Source: Ancylostoma caninum (taxonomy: Eukaryota; Nematoda; Chromadorea; Rhabditida; Ancylostomatidae). Taken from it: a stretch of DNA of 64,000 nt. Each line of letters opens with the position of its first letter. Within the stretch, counting starts at the first letter, position 1. Location of the stretch: positions 1,116,001 to 1,180,000 of the forward strand of contig JBAJFG010000039.1 of NCBI GenBank assembly GCA_037903475.1, written 5' to 3'. This document shows, piece after piece, positions 36,201-46,572 of this stretch. A model generated the notes under the pieces. It saw only the letters and a list, made by a program, of their open reading frames with translations. It was not told the origin of the DNA and ran no database searches. Both the position numbers and the translations under genes were made by a program.

Positions 36201-39200
36201 CCTTAACATATCCACTGCACTCTGTCTACTATGGACTAAAATTGTATTTTTCTTCGCTTCCTCCCAAGCTCGAGTGATTTATTGCTCATTAATACCGGGG
36301 CGCCAGAGGGTGGCGGCGGCCGGCGCCCGCCGGCGCCCATTTGCAGTGGCTGCCGGACCCGACTGTAGTTGATAATAAGGGCGCAGCTCACCGGTAAGCC
36401 ACGCGGTCGTCAATGGGTTAAACAGAAAAAAAGCGGATAGCAAAAAAATCGAGGGAAAAAAATATCCACAAAACCAGTGCAAATATGTTGGATATGTAAT
36501 CGTCTCTGATAATGCATCTTCTCCGCGCTTTCCGAGGTAGTAAACTAGAGAGAAGGTTGAAAACTAGCGAACGGGGAAGATTTTTTGATCTTATATCACA
36601 CGGATAAAATTTCACGCCTCCTAAGAAGAAGATTCCGTCGAAACGTCCTAAAACCAATCAAAGAAACAAAAAAAAAGATCCATCATTATATCTGCCTTGT
36701 AAAAACTCTGATCCTAGCGCTTGAACATGTTTCTGTCAAAGCTCTCATGTCTATTCCCTCACCAACCCTATAGTTACCTAAATCCTAGGTGCTAAACTCC
36801 CCCTGGAGGAGCACAGCCATTTCGATGTTGCTTCTTTGTTCTTCTCTATGTGAAATCTCTATGCGAGATCTTTTTTTACACCTTTTATTGGGGTGCTTCT
36901 TCGGGATTTATCGCCAATTCAAGCGACAGCTGTGCTTGGGAGTTTAACATTGGACTGCTGCGGCTGAATGACACCATAATTTTCACGCATTCCTCAACGA
37001 CGTGCTCGCGCTGCTGCAGAGTCCAGAAACTACGCACGTATGTCGCAGATCACTCCTGTAGCGGAAATCAAAGAATTTCTGGAACCCCCAAGCCGCGGCT
37101 TCTCATTGGGGGCAGTGTTTACGCGACCCTACGCATTGGAAACAGCGCCATTAAAAGATCAAAACGTAAACAAAGCTTATGGGAATTAGGCGAGCCTCAG
37201 CGCGAGCGATCCATGGATACTTCCGAGTGCTTCGAAAGTGCGCCACTGAACGAAAACAGCCGCTCGAAAGCGATGTTGCCTAGTAGGTGGGGAAAAACTG
37301 ACGTTGATGGACTAACAGCATTCAAACGCGGAAGGAACAAAGGTATGCAGGACACCGGAAATCTGGCCACGAATCGTTGATCATCCATCAAAGCGCTATC
37401 GAATCCATGCTTTGGCAGAAACTTAGACGAATTTATAGTGAACAGCTGTGCTAAACCGCTAGGATAACAAACAAACAACAATCTGTTCAGTTGGACAATG
37501 CATCCCACATTGCGCCCCAATCGAACCACTTGTGCCCCAATCGAACTGCGAAATCGATAGTTGTCTCAATCGATGTCTCTATTGATGCCGGGTTAAATTT
37601 CCTGATTCCTTCTCCAAAGGAAACAAGCAAGATTATTCAACGAGAAGTCGATCTGCCGTCCCTTCATCGATCGGCACAACTTATTGATTTCTCTTGCCGC
37701 GACGCGGCTTCCGATTGGAGCACGATGTGGAGTACTTTCGTTAAAAAAGCGTGTAGCTATACTTGCGTTGTAAAATTCGACGTCAAGCAGATGGCGATGT
37801 CAAGCAGAGAGCAAGCACAAGCTGTCAAAGTTTACACCTATTTGTAAAAACCTAAACTTCTTTGAATTACGAGGCTATACTGAGTGTGATATATTGGTTG
37901 TGCAAAAATCAGTTGTTCTGTAAGTTCTTGGATTCAAACGGAAGGAAAATTGAGGTCTGAACTGTAGGATCGGCTAGAAAAAAATTTATAAGGATTATTC
38001 AGAGCCGCGGTAGAACTGCACTCCTTTATCTCAAACCAGACATCGCTAACATGTCTTTTCGTTTACTTACTTAAGTTTTCACCCAGTAAAGGCCTGCAAA
38101 GTGCAAAAAAAACACGAAGACAATGTGAGCACAATGGAAAGGTGATAAAGACCTCCCCTCCTCCTCCCCTTCCCCCCCCCCCCCCCCCCCCCGTAAAACG
38201 TTAATAACAAAGGGAAAGGCCAAAATTGACCATAGAACTAAGGAGGTGAAGCAAGCAACGGGGAATCCTACACAACATTCTTCATGGCTGAGAAGTATTT
38301 ATTTATTTTTATTTACTTTTAATTTACCCATTACACGCAGAAAAATGTCGCGCCATAGACAACATGAAGCAGGGAGCAAAAGTGGTTAAATGAATAAATA
38401 TGACGGTAAAAGTAACCAAATAAATAGTAAACGCAAAAAAATTAATCGCTTCACTTTATGGACTTCTTGTGTGTAATTCTCAGAAAAATTATGAGAATTT
38501 GATGAGATATTGATTAGCTAGATCCAGGATCGTTCCCTTTTACAGTGTGTTTTTCCCACGGAACGCGTCTTGCTTGCTACCCGCATCCCACATGTTTTCC
38601 CTTGTTGTGCGATACTGCGACTTGACGTGTCCGAAGATTTTAGATTTGGAGGATTCATCGGACATTGATGGATTAACTCGTTAGCTATGTGGGTAGGTAA
38701 TTAATCTCAAACTTGCTGCGAATAAAAAGTGACGTGGTAAAAGCAACGGATCTGAACAGCACAATGATTTATTAGGTCTTGCTATGCTGGAAATCGCAAC
38801 TTTCGTGATTTTCCTCAAGAATACATATCTATCAAGGAAAAGAAGAAAATGCAAATGTTTCCAGAGAATTAGTGTCCTATGGATCATTCTGTCGAAACAA
38901 TCAAGACTAGAGTAATAAAATGTGATGAAAATGACTGAGATGAGTCTTCACTAGCAATAATTCGCCCTTAGGAGTACATAAAATCCTTGATTTCTCTCTT
39001 TTTCTTCTTAAACTCTCAAACTTCCTCATACTCACATTTCAACCTTCAATTAGCGAAATTAGCGAATTTTTGCCGTTATGAAGCAAGTGAGGAAAGCACT
39101 ATACAGCTATTGCCTGCGATATCGATTCCAACGCTCATCGATTTTGGGCGGAGTACCGCCGGCGCATCTGCAGCGCGAGCCACCAAAAATCGATAGGCAT

Positions 39201-42200
39201 CAAAATCGATACCGCCTAATGACAGCGGTGGAGTGTCATAGTTAATGAGGAGTATAGTGCAGCTAATTCATAGAATTTCAGTGAAAACAGAACAAGAGAA
39301 CCAAGTAGAAACTATAAGAGGAATAACTTGAAATAAAATTCAGATTCCACACTTTTCCAAGCATAGTGAGAACATGAAAGAAAATTAATATAGTTTGTAG
39401 TTTAAGGAGGTTGGGAAAGACAGCAAAATTCATCGCCACCAGAATTTGAAGGAGAAACACTTTGTGCAACCTTGAAATTTCAGGAACTGTGATTCATTTA
39501 GAGATTTTCTTTTAAAAAATGGGCTGTAGATATATAAACAAAGCACAAAAGGCACCGGATGGCAAGAGGACATGCCCACTTGCGACCCGAGGACCAAGAC
39601 CATGAGGGCGAAGGTTGAAAAAAGGAAAAAAATCAAGAAAAGACACCAGCTTTAAGAGCAGGAAACATTGGATATTTTAGGAAAAAAATATAGTGATAAT
39701 ACCACCACGAAAACAGTAAACAGTAAATAATTAAGTAAAATAAGGAAAAATGTAGTAGACCGTGAAGGTAACATCAGCCAGGGCTGTGCGGAAGTGAAAT
39801 TTCAAATCCCGTAGAACGTAAAGTGGAAAACAAAAGCCCAAAACTGGCCGTAAAATGGAGAAGCGACTGGGCCCTTGCGCGATTTTTGGGACACTAACCT
39901 GTATCAAGTTGAAGCACATCGACAACAGGGCTAGACCTATGAGGATGAGCAAGAAGTTGAAAATCATCATGTCAGGTCTCAGAAACACAATATCTCCGAG
40001 ACCAACGGTGCTGAAATCTTCTGGATTACATTAATTTTTAGGAAAGTGGTAAAAGCAACACTGAGCTAGACAGTGTGTACCTGATGGAGACGAAAAAGAA
40101 ATAGACAGACGTCAAGTAACCCCATTCCTGTTCCCAATAGCAGAACAATCCCGATGAAAATAAAATCCATAGGAAAAGCATTGCGAGAGCTATGGGAATT
40201 GGAAATGCATTCTGCGCGTGTAGTCGCGCATTGACTTTGTTCTAAAATCACAACATTGCGACAAAAATCAATATATCGATTACAGTTAGCAAACTTGATG
40301 CTGAGCTTCCAGTTCGGCTTCTTTGCGATGGTGATGGCCATTTTTGCCGTTGTGCGAGTCGGATTTGTTCGCACTCTATAAACGATGGAAAAAGGTGAAG
40401 CAGAATGTGTAGGATGTGGGTCCCGAAGGGAAGCGACTAATAGCGACTAACCATAAACGGGTGAGATATGAGCCGAATCGGTTTAGACTCGACGATTTTT
40501 TGCCGCGATCCTCGTAATTTTTTGTAGAGTTTTCGCAATCCTCGTGACATAAGTCGACCTATATCCTGCAAAATCTCCATTTGGGAAAGAGCACCTTCAG
40601 AAAGCTTAGAAAATTCATGGAGTTACTAACCTTGATTATAATGAGAAATATTGGAATGCCGAAAAGTATGTAGAAAATAGAAGTTACCCGTCCAGCAGTG
40701 GTATTTGTGGTGGGATACCCGTAACCTGAAAAAATATCTACAACTTTATGATTTCGAACGTCATTATCCTTCCCAGTTCTCTCTGTTTAGTTTCGATTTC
40801 CAGCATCTGTTTTTCCGAAACAGCCGACGTTGTATACATGTGGCATGGAGTTGTTTTCACGAGACCGCAAACTACTCCTCAAAGAAAACATCCGTCATCA
40901 TCCGGAAAATGATTGGCAGGTGTTGAACAGTTTTGCTGGCAGTGTATTTTTGATCCTACCGCTGTCACTTGGTACATTTCATTAAAACAATAACTTTGAA
41001 GAAGTGGGGATTTTGTACTCCAGTTGTACTAGGACAAATCTAGACCTTAATAGGCGAAATATTGTAATGAGATATAAATATATTGCACTAATGATTATCA
41101 GACATTTACCATCCGCTAGACAATTAATGCCTCCAGTCAGATGGCACAGAGAAAACTGCAGCTTCACCCTCCTGATGTGAATGCCAGCTCAGCTTTAATT
41201 TCTAGCATCAGTGAAGTGCTCATACGATTCAGGTGAGCTTTCGAAGCACGTTTGGCTGTTTTCTCATAAGTTCATAAGGCAAAAACGGCTCGATGCAGCG
41301 CGCACGGATGGTAAGTGTTCCGTAGGTGAGCATGGGGTGTTATTTTTATGGCGTTTATAGTGCACGAAAATTTCGAGTCCCACCACATCTTCGTCAATTA
41401 ATCATAAAAGTTCCAAGAAGGCAAGCTCTGAGGATGGCACAACAGTAAACAATCGATAATAGTTAAACATAAGAACGAACGGCAACTAGCAGCACCAACT
41501 TTGCTCCAATGCAAAAATCTGACCCACGGCCAACGTATGGCTAGCGGCTGCGTTACAAGAAGTACGCTGCTGGTCTGTGATTAGTCGATCCATGTGTGCG
41601 TGGCGGCTGCGGCCTTCTAGGGTACGAGCAGTTCTGCGTGGATATGGACAAATTTTCTGAGCTTGAGTGGGACAGATGAATGTTATCGGAACCCAGAAAC
41701 TGTGAGAAGGTGGCCATCGATGTCATTTAGTGCGTCGAATTTGGAGAAACAGCCTAAACTTAGAAAGCGTACCCGTGCGGCGCGGTCGCGTCGCGGCGTA
41801 CGTCTTGACCGCCACCCATGGCTAGCGAACCGTCTGCGGACACCTACCACCTGCACGCACAGCTTCACACAATTTCGCTCTTTGAATCTAGTGGGAAAAA
41901 GCTGTTCCTCCATGGAAAAGATCGGGAACAGCGGTTTTCTACGCAGTGTCCGACTGTGGCCTGATGCTGGGTGGTAAGTAGTAAGCGGGCCTGATGCTTA
42001 GTGGTAAGCGAGTCGTAGATGCCCGATAATTGCAGCAAATGGTAATATGTGCCAGAAAACAGTGACACGGTCTGAGACCACCGAATGAAGTTGCCATCCT
42101 AGCCCAAAGTACTGGGTAGAAGAAATTCCACGAGGTGGTTCTCGAGATCAAAAGAAACTTGTACCTGCCTATACTTGCTTCATTATTTTTACTATATTTT

Positions 42201-45200
42201 CTTCGAGATATTCATTTTGTTCACATTCACTTCATTCATTTCATTCACAGCACTTTCATTCCACCCTCCAGGAAACTCTATCGGTCGCTCCTTTCCAAAG
42301 GAGGCCCGGTGCACCGTACCTATGATCGCGCCGAAGGGGCTGTGATCTGAATTTGACCACATCCACCTTATCGGTTATCGATGAATTCGGCCTCTGAGCG
42401 GCTCAGTATTTCTGAGAATCTCTCGCCCTGTGCCGCTTGTTCGGTTCTTCATTCTCCTTATTAAATACTATTACTGCATTTATTGACTTTTCTTTCTATT
42501 GCATTACAACCATTTGTGAGGCCATCATCCTACCACATCCCAACCAGTAGTACATTATAGTGATGTCATGGCTCGAAACTCTAGCGCATTCTCAGTTGGT
42601 TGCCGGGACCAGCAGCACCCCAAATAACCCCCTGTGCAAAATTTGAGCGAATTCCGTGAGGTACCGTATCTGGGGTAACCTTACCGTAACCCTACAAAAA
42701 TGCGGTTACGGTGCAAAATGGATACGATATTCGTGCTCAGCACCCCAAATAGCCACCATATACGAAGTTTCGGCGAAAAAATTCTTTTTGAAAATTTTGG
42801 GGCCCCTAATGTGGGATAGTGCCCCGGTTGTTTTTATATGTTTTCACAGATCACCAAAATTACTGCTTCTAATATTGATTAGGGTTAATGAATTAATTTT
42901 GATCTCGTTTCACACTCTGACTTCATCGCAGGTTTTTCCAGCCATCTTTTATTTACTATGATTTCACTTTCTGCTGTGTTTTGTGGCACGTACGGCATTG
43001 CGTGGTCGATCTGGCCCACTGAGCCCCGATTCGAGACACTACCTCTATCTGAGCTGAGTCCAAGAGATTTTCCCCAGCACTCTAGTATAAGAGCTAATTG
43101 AGAATCTTCGGGCTCCCTTAGTTGACAGGTACACGGCGGCGAAAAATCGACCTACTCATTGGTATCCAATAAGAAATCCATGTTCAGCTCACCTATGGTA
43201 GTGTAAAGCTGTCCAGCGTAAAACATCGAACCAAGCCACGTCCACGGCGTTTCTTCAGTTCGTTCTCTTATCACTTCCGTCAGGTTCAAGTGGTCTAGGA
43301 ACCAAAGCAAGGCCTCTTTGGAGTGTTGGATCTGGGAGAGATATACAAATTTTTTAGAAAATAAGTAAATTGTAATAGCCTTCTCTGTTTTCAGGTAATA
43401 ATTAATAAAAGTCAAGAAAAACCAGCATCTCCCTGGCATTCTCATGTTTATTCCCCATTTTCCAGCCGTGCAAAGATTTGACGAACGTGGAAAACACACC
43501 GCGAAGAAGTGTAAAACACATAGCTCATGTTCCTCACAGCCGAAATGCCATATGTCTGCGGCTTCCCATGCCAATTAACCTTGACGTGGTTATTACTCTT
43601 GCGGTTATTATTAATGACCCTGCCCACCTGGTAATCCTTGTCAGCCACCCGTAGTTCTGGATCATGACATCGTACTTCTAGCATTCGTTCTACAACCTGA
43701 AAACGTTATGTGTTAGTATGTTATACGAGCTGCGAACACTCCACTCGTATTTCAAACAGATGTGAATCGCTGTATTTTCCTGTTGCTCCCAGTGGGCGTG
43801 GCCTATTATTTACGGATCGAGTAAATAAGGTGATCAATCGTGTGGGCAGCAATTGTAGCACTTGTCTATTAGTTATACGGGCGAGGGATGAATCTTGGTG
43901 GGGTTTCTGGGCAGGAAAAGACTGTGGTTTTCCCTAGTTAACTTTCTGAATCCAAAATAGTCAGGTACTTAAAAGCAAAAGTAGGAATGGGTCAGATGTA
44001 CAAATTGCAACAAGCGGCAAAATGGCAGGCTCACTTAGACCGATCGATATTGTAGTATGAGGTTGCTGCCTGCGGCAAACAGCCGCATGTGAAATTATGG
44101 AGCTGCTCAAAGACCTCCTCTAGCAAAAATGGGAATAACCTCTCTTTGGTTTTCCACATGAAAATAATCCGCAGAAGATGCTGATCACGAAGGTATACGC
44201 TATTTCATATAGAAAAGCAGGGATACCCTTTTCGAGCCATAAGATTCGGGGAGTTCGTAGGCGGAGTTGGGGGCAGGTCTGAGGATGGAGGACGAGATTT
44301 CTGAATGAGGCACTCCTGGAAGCGCTCCTTCTCCGTGAGTTTCTCATCACCACTCCTCAACAGGCTGGAACGTACGTTCGATGTGCCTTCAGTGCAGAGT
44401 CTCGCCCTGATCCCGCCTACAAGCTCCACAAAGCAGGGGGTTGGAAAAACTGGTTTTCCCGGCGCCTCTGCACGGAATAACCAAGACTACTGTGACCGTG
44501 AGCTCTTAGAGAATCTCTCCATGTGAAAACTTCAAAAACATTCCTGTGGTGAGACTGTGCCTTTAAGCTGATAACAACATAAAAAGTTTATAGAATTCCA
44601 AGGGATCATACTGAAATTCTACAATGTTCGCTAAGAATACAATGTTCACCCATTCGTTATAAATGCGAGGTCAGGTGCCATCCGATAACAACAATTTATA
44701 TCCTAAAAACATGACAATCTTGGGAAAATCAGGCTCAAGCAGCACATGTGCAACACATGTAATCCGCAACAATTTTTTTTTCGCTTGGTGGGCAACGGCA
44801 ATTCTAGTAAGAACGGGAAAATTGAAGGAGTTGCGCCTCGCAAATCCTTAGCTCACAGAATATGTTCCCTATTTTCTCAAAGGGAAAATAGAACATGTTT
44901 TTTTTTGAATTCCCCAAGTAATCCTGATCTCTGCAGGAATTTTGAGGGGTATATTTCTATTTGTTGTTATTTGCCTATTTAAGAATGAATCCACGCAAAA
45001 TGGACGAGGCCACAAGAAAAAGAAATGGAACGGGGTCTCTGGGAAACAGAAATGAAGTTGTGCAGCAAATTCGAGTTTCTTATAGACGTATCTTCAAAGA
45101 TTTTCCAGCTTCTGGAAATTGACTCAGACCACTATTTAAAAAAGTTCTTGAGCACGTTCTTCGCGCTGAAACTTGATATCCTAGGATCTGAAGGAACAGA

Positions 45201-45914
45201 AAGAAAGAAAAGAGCATTTTTTCTCTGCATATGATGTTGCTTACACTATGGAGAAGTTTTTTTTTTCGTTCCAGTCTTGAGCGAGAAAGAAGCTAAAAGG
45301 AATATGAAAGATTTATCCAAAGATGAGGAAAGCTATTTAGCATACGTAGCGCGGAAAGTCGCAGAAAGCCAAGAAAACTTCGGAATTCTGGATATGGAAT
45401 TCTGGGTTACATTGAGAAGAACATTACAGATTTGAGTTAGGTTCTTTTTTTTGTTTTTTGGGGTTTTTCTAAGTCGAATTTGGTTCTTCGACACCCATTT
45501 TGCCAGGATCGCAGAAATCTAGAACTAATTAAATCAAAATCTTGGAATTAAACTAGTCAAAAGACCGGAATTAAAGAAACAAAACCTTGGAAAAATTCTA
45601 GGTGGCTGAAACACTAAGAATTTTTCGACTTCAGCTCTAGGGCAAGTCGAGATGCTTCTTTACTCCGATTTGGACTATTCACACAAGCGCCATTGAAATA
45701 TAGTCACCAAAAAAGCGTCAATCATCACCTGATCCATAGCATAATCGGTCTTGTTTTTATATCGTTCTCGTGTTCGTTGATCGTTTTCCATTTCGAAGCT
45801 TTTGAACAGAAAAGCTCCGAATATGGTGTAAGAGACGAGAGCGGCAAACGGCACCCATGTGCTCAGCTTGAACTTCTGATACACCCATTTCAGCCGCCGA
45901 TACAGTTGAAACAT
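27257..45914 (-). CDS. Two-pore-domain (K2P/TWK) potassium channel, 20 exons, one apparent frameshift
   Basis: Background K+ channel of the plasma membrane, about 727 residues. Exons: 45729-45914, 43628-43696, 43193-43331, 40631-40726, 40452-40565, 40295-40375, 40081-40241, 39899-40010, 33604-33733, 32423-32504, 32267-32369, 31266-31332, 31040-31160, 30804-30970, 30574-30728, 28923-29000, 28228-28322, 27850-27954, 27369-27438, 27257-27310. Segment M1 is WVPFAALVSYTIFGAFLF. The cap region has a cysteine (EVRCHDPE) and an NLT glycosylation site. Pore 1 is YTTIGYG, then AGR and M2 (FYILFGIPIFLII). M3 is PIALAMLFLWILFSSGLF. Pore 2 is STVGLGD, and M4 is LLILIGLALLSMCFNLIQ. A charged helix (LDRLLEEYIEEIEKMA) follows. 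The roughly 450-residue tail has an acidic run, His/Gln repeats and many serines, and ends PSSPKMDTVEQ. Exon 4 is one base too long; every other phase fits. The exact TWK member is unclear. Confidence 0.9.
27488..27545 (-). repeat. tRNA-like remnant (B box)
   Basis: On the minus strand GGGTTCGATTCC matches an internal B box and is followed by AGCCCTAGG. The 5' half has no good A box, so this is more likely a decayed tRNA-derived repeat than a functional tRNA. Inside a channel intron. Confidence 0.35.
27627..27660 (+). repeat. (GTTT)n-like microsatellite
   Basis: About six imperfect GTTT units followed by TTACTTATTTATGC, in a channel intron. Probably the tail of a retroposon in reverse orientation. 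Confidence 0.5.
28445..28551. repeat. TTACCC-palindrome fold-back element, copy 4
   Basis: Left arm CTGAGATTACCCAGGGTAAA and right arm GTTTACCCTGGGTAATCCCG are inverted. Both carry the intact 13-base palindrome TTACCC(A/T)GGGTAA. Between channel exons 16 and 17. Confidence 0.75.
28677..28774. repeat. TTACCC-palindrome fold-back element, copy 5
   Basis: GGAATTACCCAGGGTAAACG and GTTCACCCTGGGTAATCTCG form inverted arms around a spacer containing GCGTTAACGATG. Between channel exons 16 and 17, 126 bp from copy 4. Confidence 0.75.
29469..29582. repeat. TTACCC-palindrome fold-back element, copy 6
   Basis: Left AAATTACCCAGGGTAACGGT, right TCGTTACCCTGAGTAATCTG. The right palindrome has one change. 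The spacer contains CGTGTTAACGACG. In the intron between channel exons 15 and 16. Confidence 0.65.
29752..29925. repeat. Dispersed repeat, direct copy of 49770-49932
   Basis: Begins CTTGTCGAAAAGATAGACGG and continues through TTGCGCGTGCGGTTTCATAT and CGGTGGGACCCACT; the copy at 49770 is close to identical over the first 100 bases. The two copies are 20 kb apart in the same orientation. Here it lies in a channel intron. Confidence 0.75.
29971..30070. repeat. TTACCC-palindrome fold-back element, copy 7
   Basis: Left GGGATTACCCAGGATGAACG, right ACACTTTTACCCATGATAAC. Both palindromes have decayed (ACCCAGGAT, ACCCATGAT), but position, spacing and flanks (CAGTGATGGGCAT) keep the family pattern. In the intron between channel exons 15 and 16. 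Confidence 0.55.
30100..30126. repeat. Perfect 11-bp stem hairpin
   Basis: GGAAACACTTT, a 5-base loop, then AAAGTGTTTCC. In a channel intron. Not followed by a T run on either strand, so not an obvious terminator. Confidence 0.6.
32639..32746. repeat. TTACCC-palindrome fold-back element, copy 8
   Basis: Left arm TTGAGATTACCCAGGGTGAA, right arm TATTTACCCTCGGTGATCTC followed by AGTGATGCATCC. The pairing flanks are clear. In a channel intron near exon 10. A more degenerate relative (TTTACCATGGGTGACCCC, then ATGCATCC) follows at 32935-32962. Confidence 0.65.
33053..33092. repeat. 15-bp inverted repeat with short loop
   Basis: ACTAAAGAGTTGATC and GATTAACTCTTTAGT pair with one mismatch around a 10-base loop. 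In a channel intron. Confidence 0.6.
34880..35080 (-). pseudogene. Possible transposase N-terminal fragment (ISXO2/Merlin-like)
   Basis: A 66-codon frame reading DIQQLTGLQEDSVVRDFMLQ, then an aromatic/basic stretch and a CELC pair. A short helical lead followed by a CxxC zinc pair is reminiscent of the N-terminal region of ISXO2-like (Merlin superfamily) transposases common in nematodes. No catalytic DDE core was found to the left, so it would be a fragment. The Tc1-type element begins 25 bases upstream. The assignment rests on general pattern only. Confidence 0.3.
35286..35303 (+). repeat. Interstitial nematode telomere-type repeat
   Basis: TAAGGC TTAGGC TTAGGC in a row; TTAGGC is the nematode telomeric unit. 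It follows an imperfect palindrome (AACCCTATTCTTAAGAATGG) just inside the left inverted repeat of the Tc1-type element. Confidence 0.55.
35412..35486 (+). ncRNA. tRNA-like unit 1 (SINE-like)
   Basis: An A box (TAGCTCAGTCGGTTGAG) and a B box (GGATCGAATCC) are spaced as in a tRNA gene. The acceptor stem does not pair well, and the unit lies inside a mobile element beside a repeated tail (AGTGTAAGTGTAAGTAA at about 35365). Best read as a tRNA-derived retroposon unit rather than a functional tRNA. Confidence 0.5.
35559..35634 (+). ncRNA. tRNA-like unit 2, Cys(GCA)-like (SINE-like)
   Basis: An A box (TGGCTCAGTGGTTTGAG) and a B box (GGTTCCACTCC) are present, with a recognisable anticodon arm GCAGA-TTGCAAT-CTGTC whose central triplet GCA would decode cysteine. 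Downstream comes the same GATAAACTACGATAAGTGTA tail found near unit 1. Probably tRNA-derived SINE sequence. Confidence 0.5.
38172..38192 (+). repeat. Poly-C tract (about 21 C)
   Basis: An uninterrupted cytosine run preceded by a CT-rich stretch, in the large K2P intron. G-quadruplex-prone on the minus strand; also a likely spot for length errors in the assembly. Confidence 0.8.
39780..39824 (-). repeat. Dispersed repeat fragment, second copy
   Basis: The reverse complement (TTTACGTTCTACGGGATTTG) matches 25700-25746. Lies in the K2P intron just left of the pore-2 exon. Confidence 0.5.
41565..41818 (+). repeat. Dispersed repeat, direct copy of 56095-56347
   Basis: About 250 bp starting ACGCTGCTGGTCTGTGATTA, with shared GCAGTTCTGCGTGGATATGG, GAGTGGGACAGATG.ATGTTA and GTGCGGCGCGGTCGCGT blocks; roughly 85-90 percent identical by eye to the copy at 56095. 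In a K2P intron. Both ends are GC-rich; family unknown. Confidence 0.75.
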
Positions 45915-46440
45915 CCCGCCGTCGTCTATGATGTGCAGGATTTCAAACGGTCTCACGGATCACATATGAATGTGGGAAAACGCGAAGAGCATTCAGAAAA
46001 AAACGAGAGAAAGGGCTGCATATAGAGAAAATTCAAAGAACAAAAGTGATGAAAATTGAAGCAAGACAAATGTAAATATGTCATGCTAATTTCATATCAC
46101 GAAAAAAAGGGAAGATGACGTCACTCTAGAATTCTTGGAATGTCCCTTCTAGAGAAATGAAAACAACAGATTCTATGGAACTCAGGATAATCTGCCTGGG
46201 AAAGTCACGAACAAGCAGAGTGAGTAATCCGGAAAGAGATAGGCCTTGAGAATATGATGAGGTAATAGTGATGAAAATGGGCCTTTTCGTGAAGGCAGAG
46301 ACTGGAAGCACTGGAAACTATTGTAAAATTTGTCCAAAATAGGAAAAAAAAAACAAAATAAGCAATAGTGCTAGCGAAATGATCGTGAAAGAAAATCACA
46401 AATGGTTAGAAAAATTGCAGAAATTGCGAGCAAATCAGCT

Positions 46441-46572
46441 TGAATGAGTGAATGAATCGGATGAATGAATGAATAAATGAATGAATCATTGAACGAATCG
46501 AATGAATGGATGAATCGAGCACTCAATCAATGAATCAATGAATGAATCAGTGAATCAAAGCATGAACGAATG
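46441..46572. repeat. Degenerate (TGAA)n microsatellite
   Basis: About 130 bp of imperfect TGAA, TGAATCAA and TGAATGGA units in the K2P upstream region. Confidence 0.75.

Larger units (their letters stand above)
35106..36365. mobile_element. Tc1/mariner-type non-autonomous element with long terminal inverted repeats
   Basis: The left end (35106-35252) begins CAGTCCGGTCCGGCAGCCAC; the right end (36365 reading back to about 36219) begins CAGTCGGGTCCGGCAGCCAC. The two ends match over about 147 bp with roughly six differences. TA flanks both sides (35104-35105 and 36366-36367). CAGT-type ends with a TA target are characteristic of the Tc1/mariner superfamily. There is no transposase frame. The interior carries two tRNA-like units, two copies of AAGATAAACTACGATAAGTG, and TTAGGC units. 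It sits in the large K2P intron. Confidence 0.75.
33734..39898 (-). other. Largest K2P intron, mobile-element-rich
   Basis: About 6.2 kb between the exon ending the fourth membrane segment (39899-40010) and the first tail exon (33604-33733). It holds the 1.26-kb Tc1-type element, a transposase-like fragment, a poly-C tract and two overlapping plus-strand frames of 176 codons (36850-37380, the longest in the window) and 118 codons (37491-37847). Those frames have no recognised domain, and the opposite strand is also open at 37197-37529, so I do not call a gene. Confidence 0.5.

Noticed and set aside
35106..36365. Two separate insertions of one element rather than one element with terminal repeats
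   Set aside because: TA lies exactly outside both CAGT ends, which fits a single element with long terminal inverted repeats better. Two insertions remain possible only if the true ends are the inner edges.
38172..38192. G-quadruplex regulatory element
   Set aside because: A single homopolymer C run without spaced G tracts gives no more than a weak structural case.
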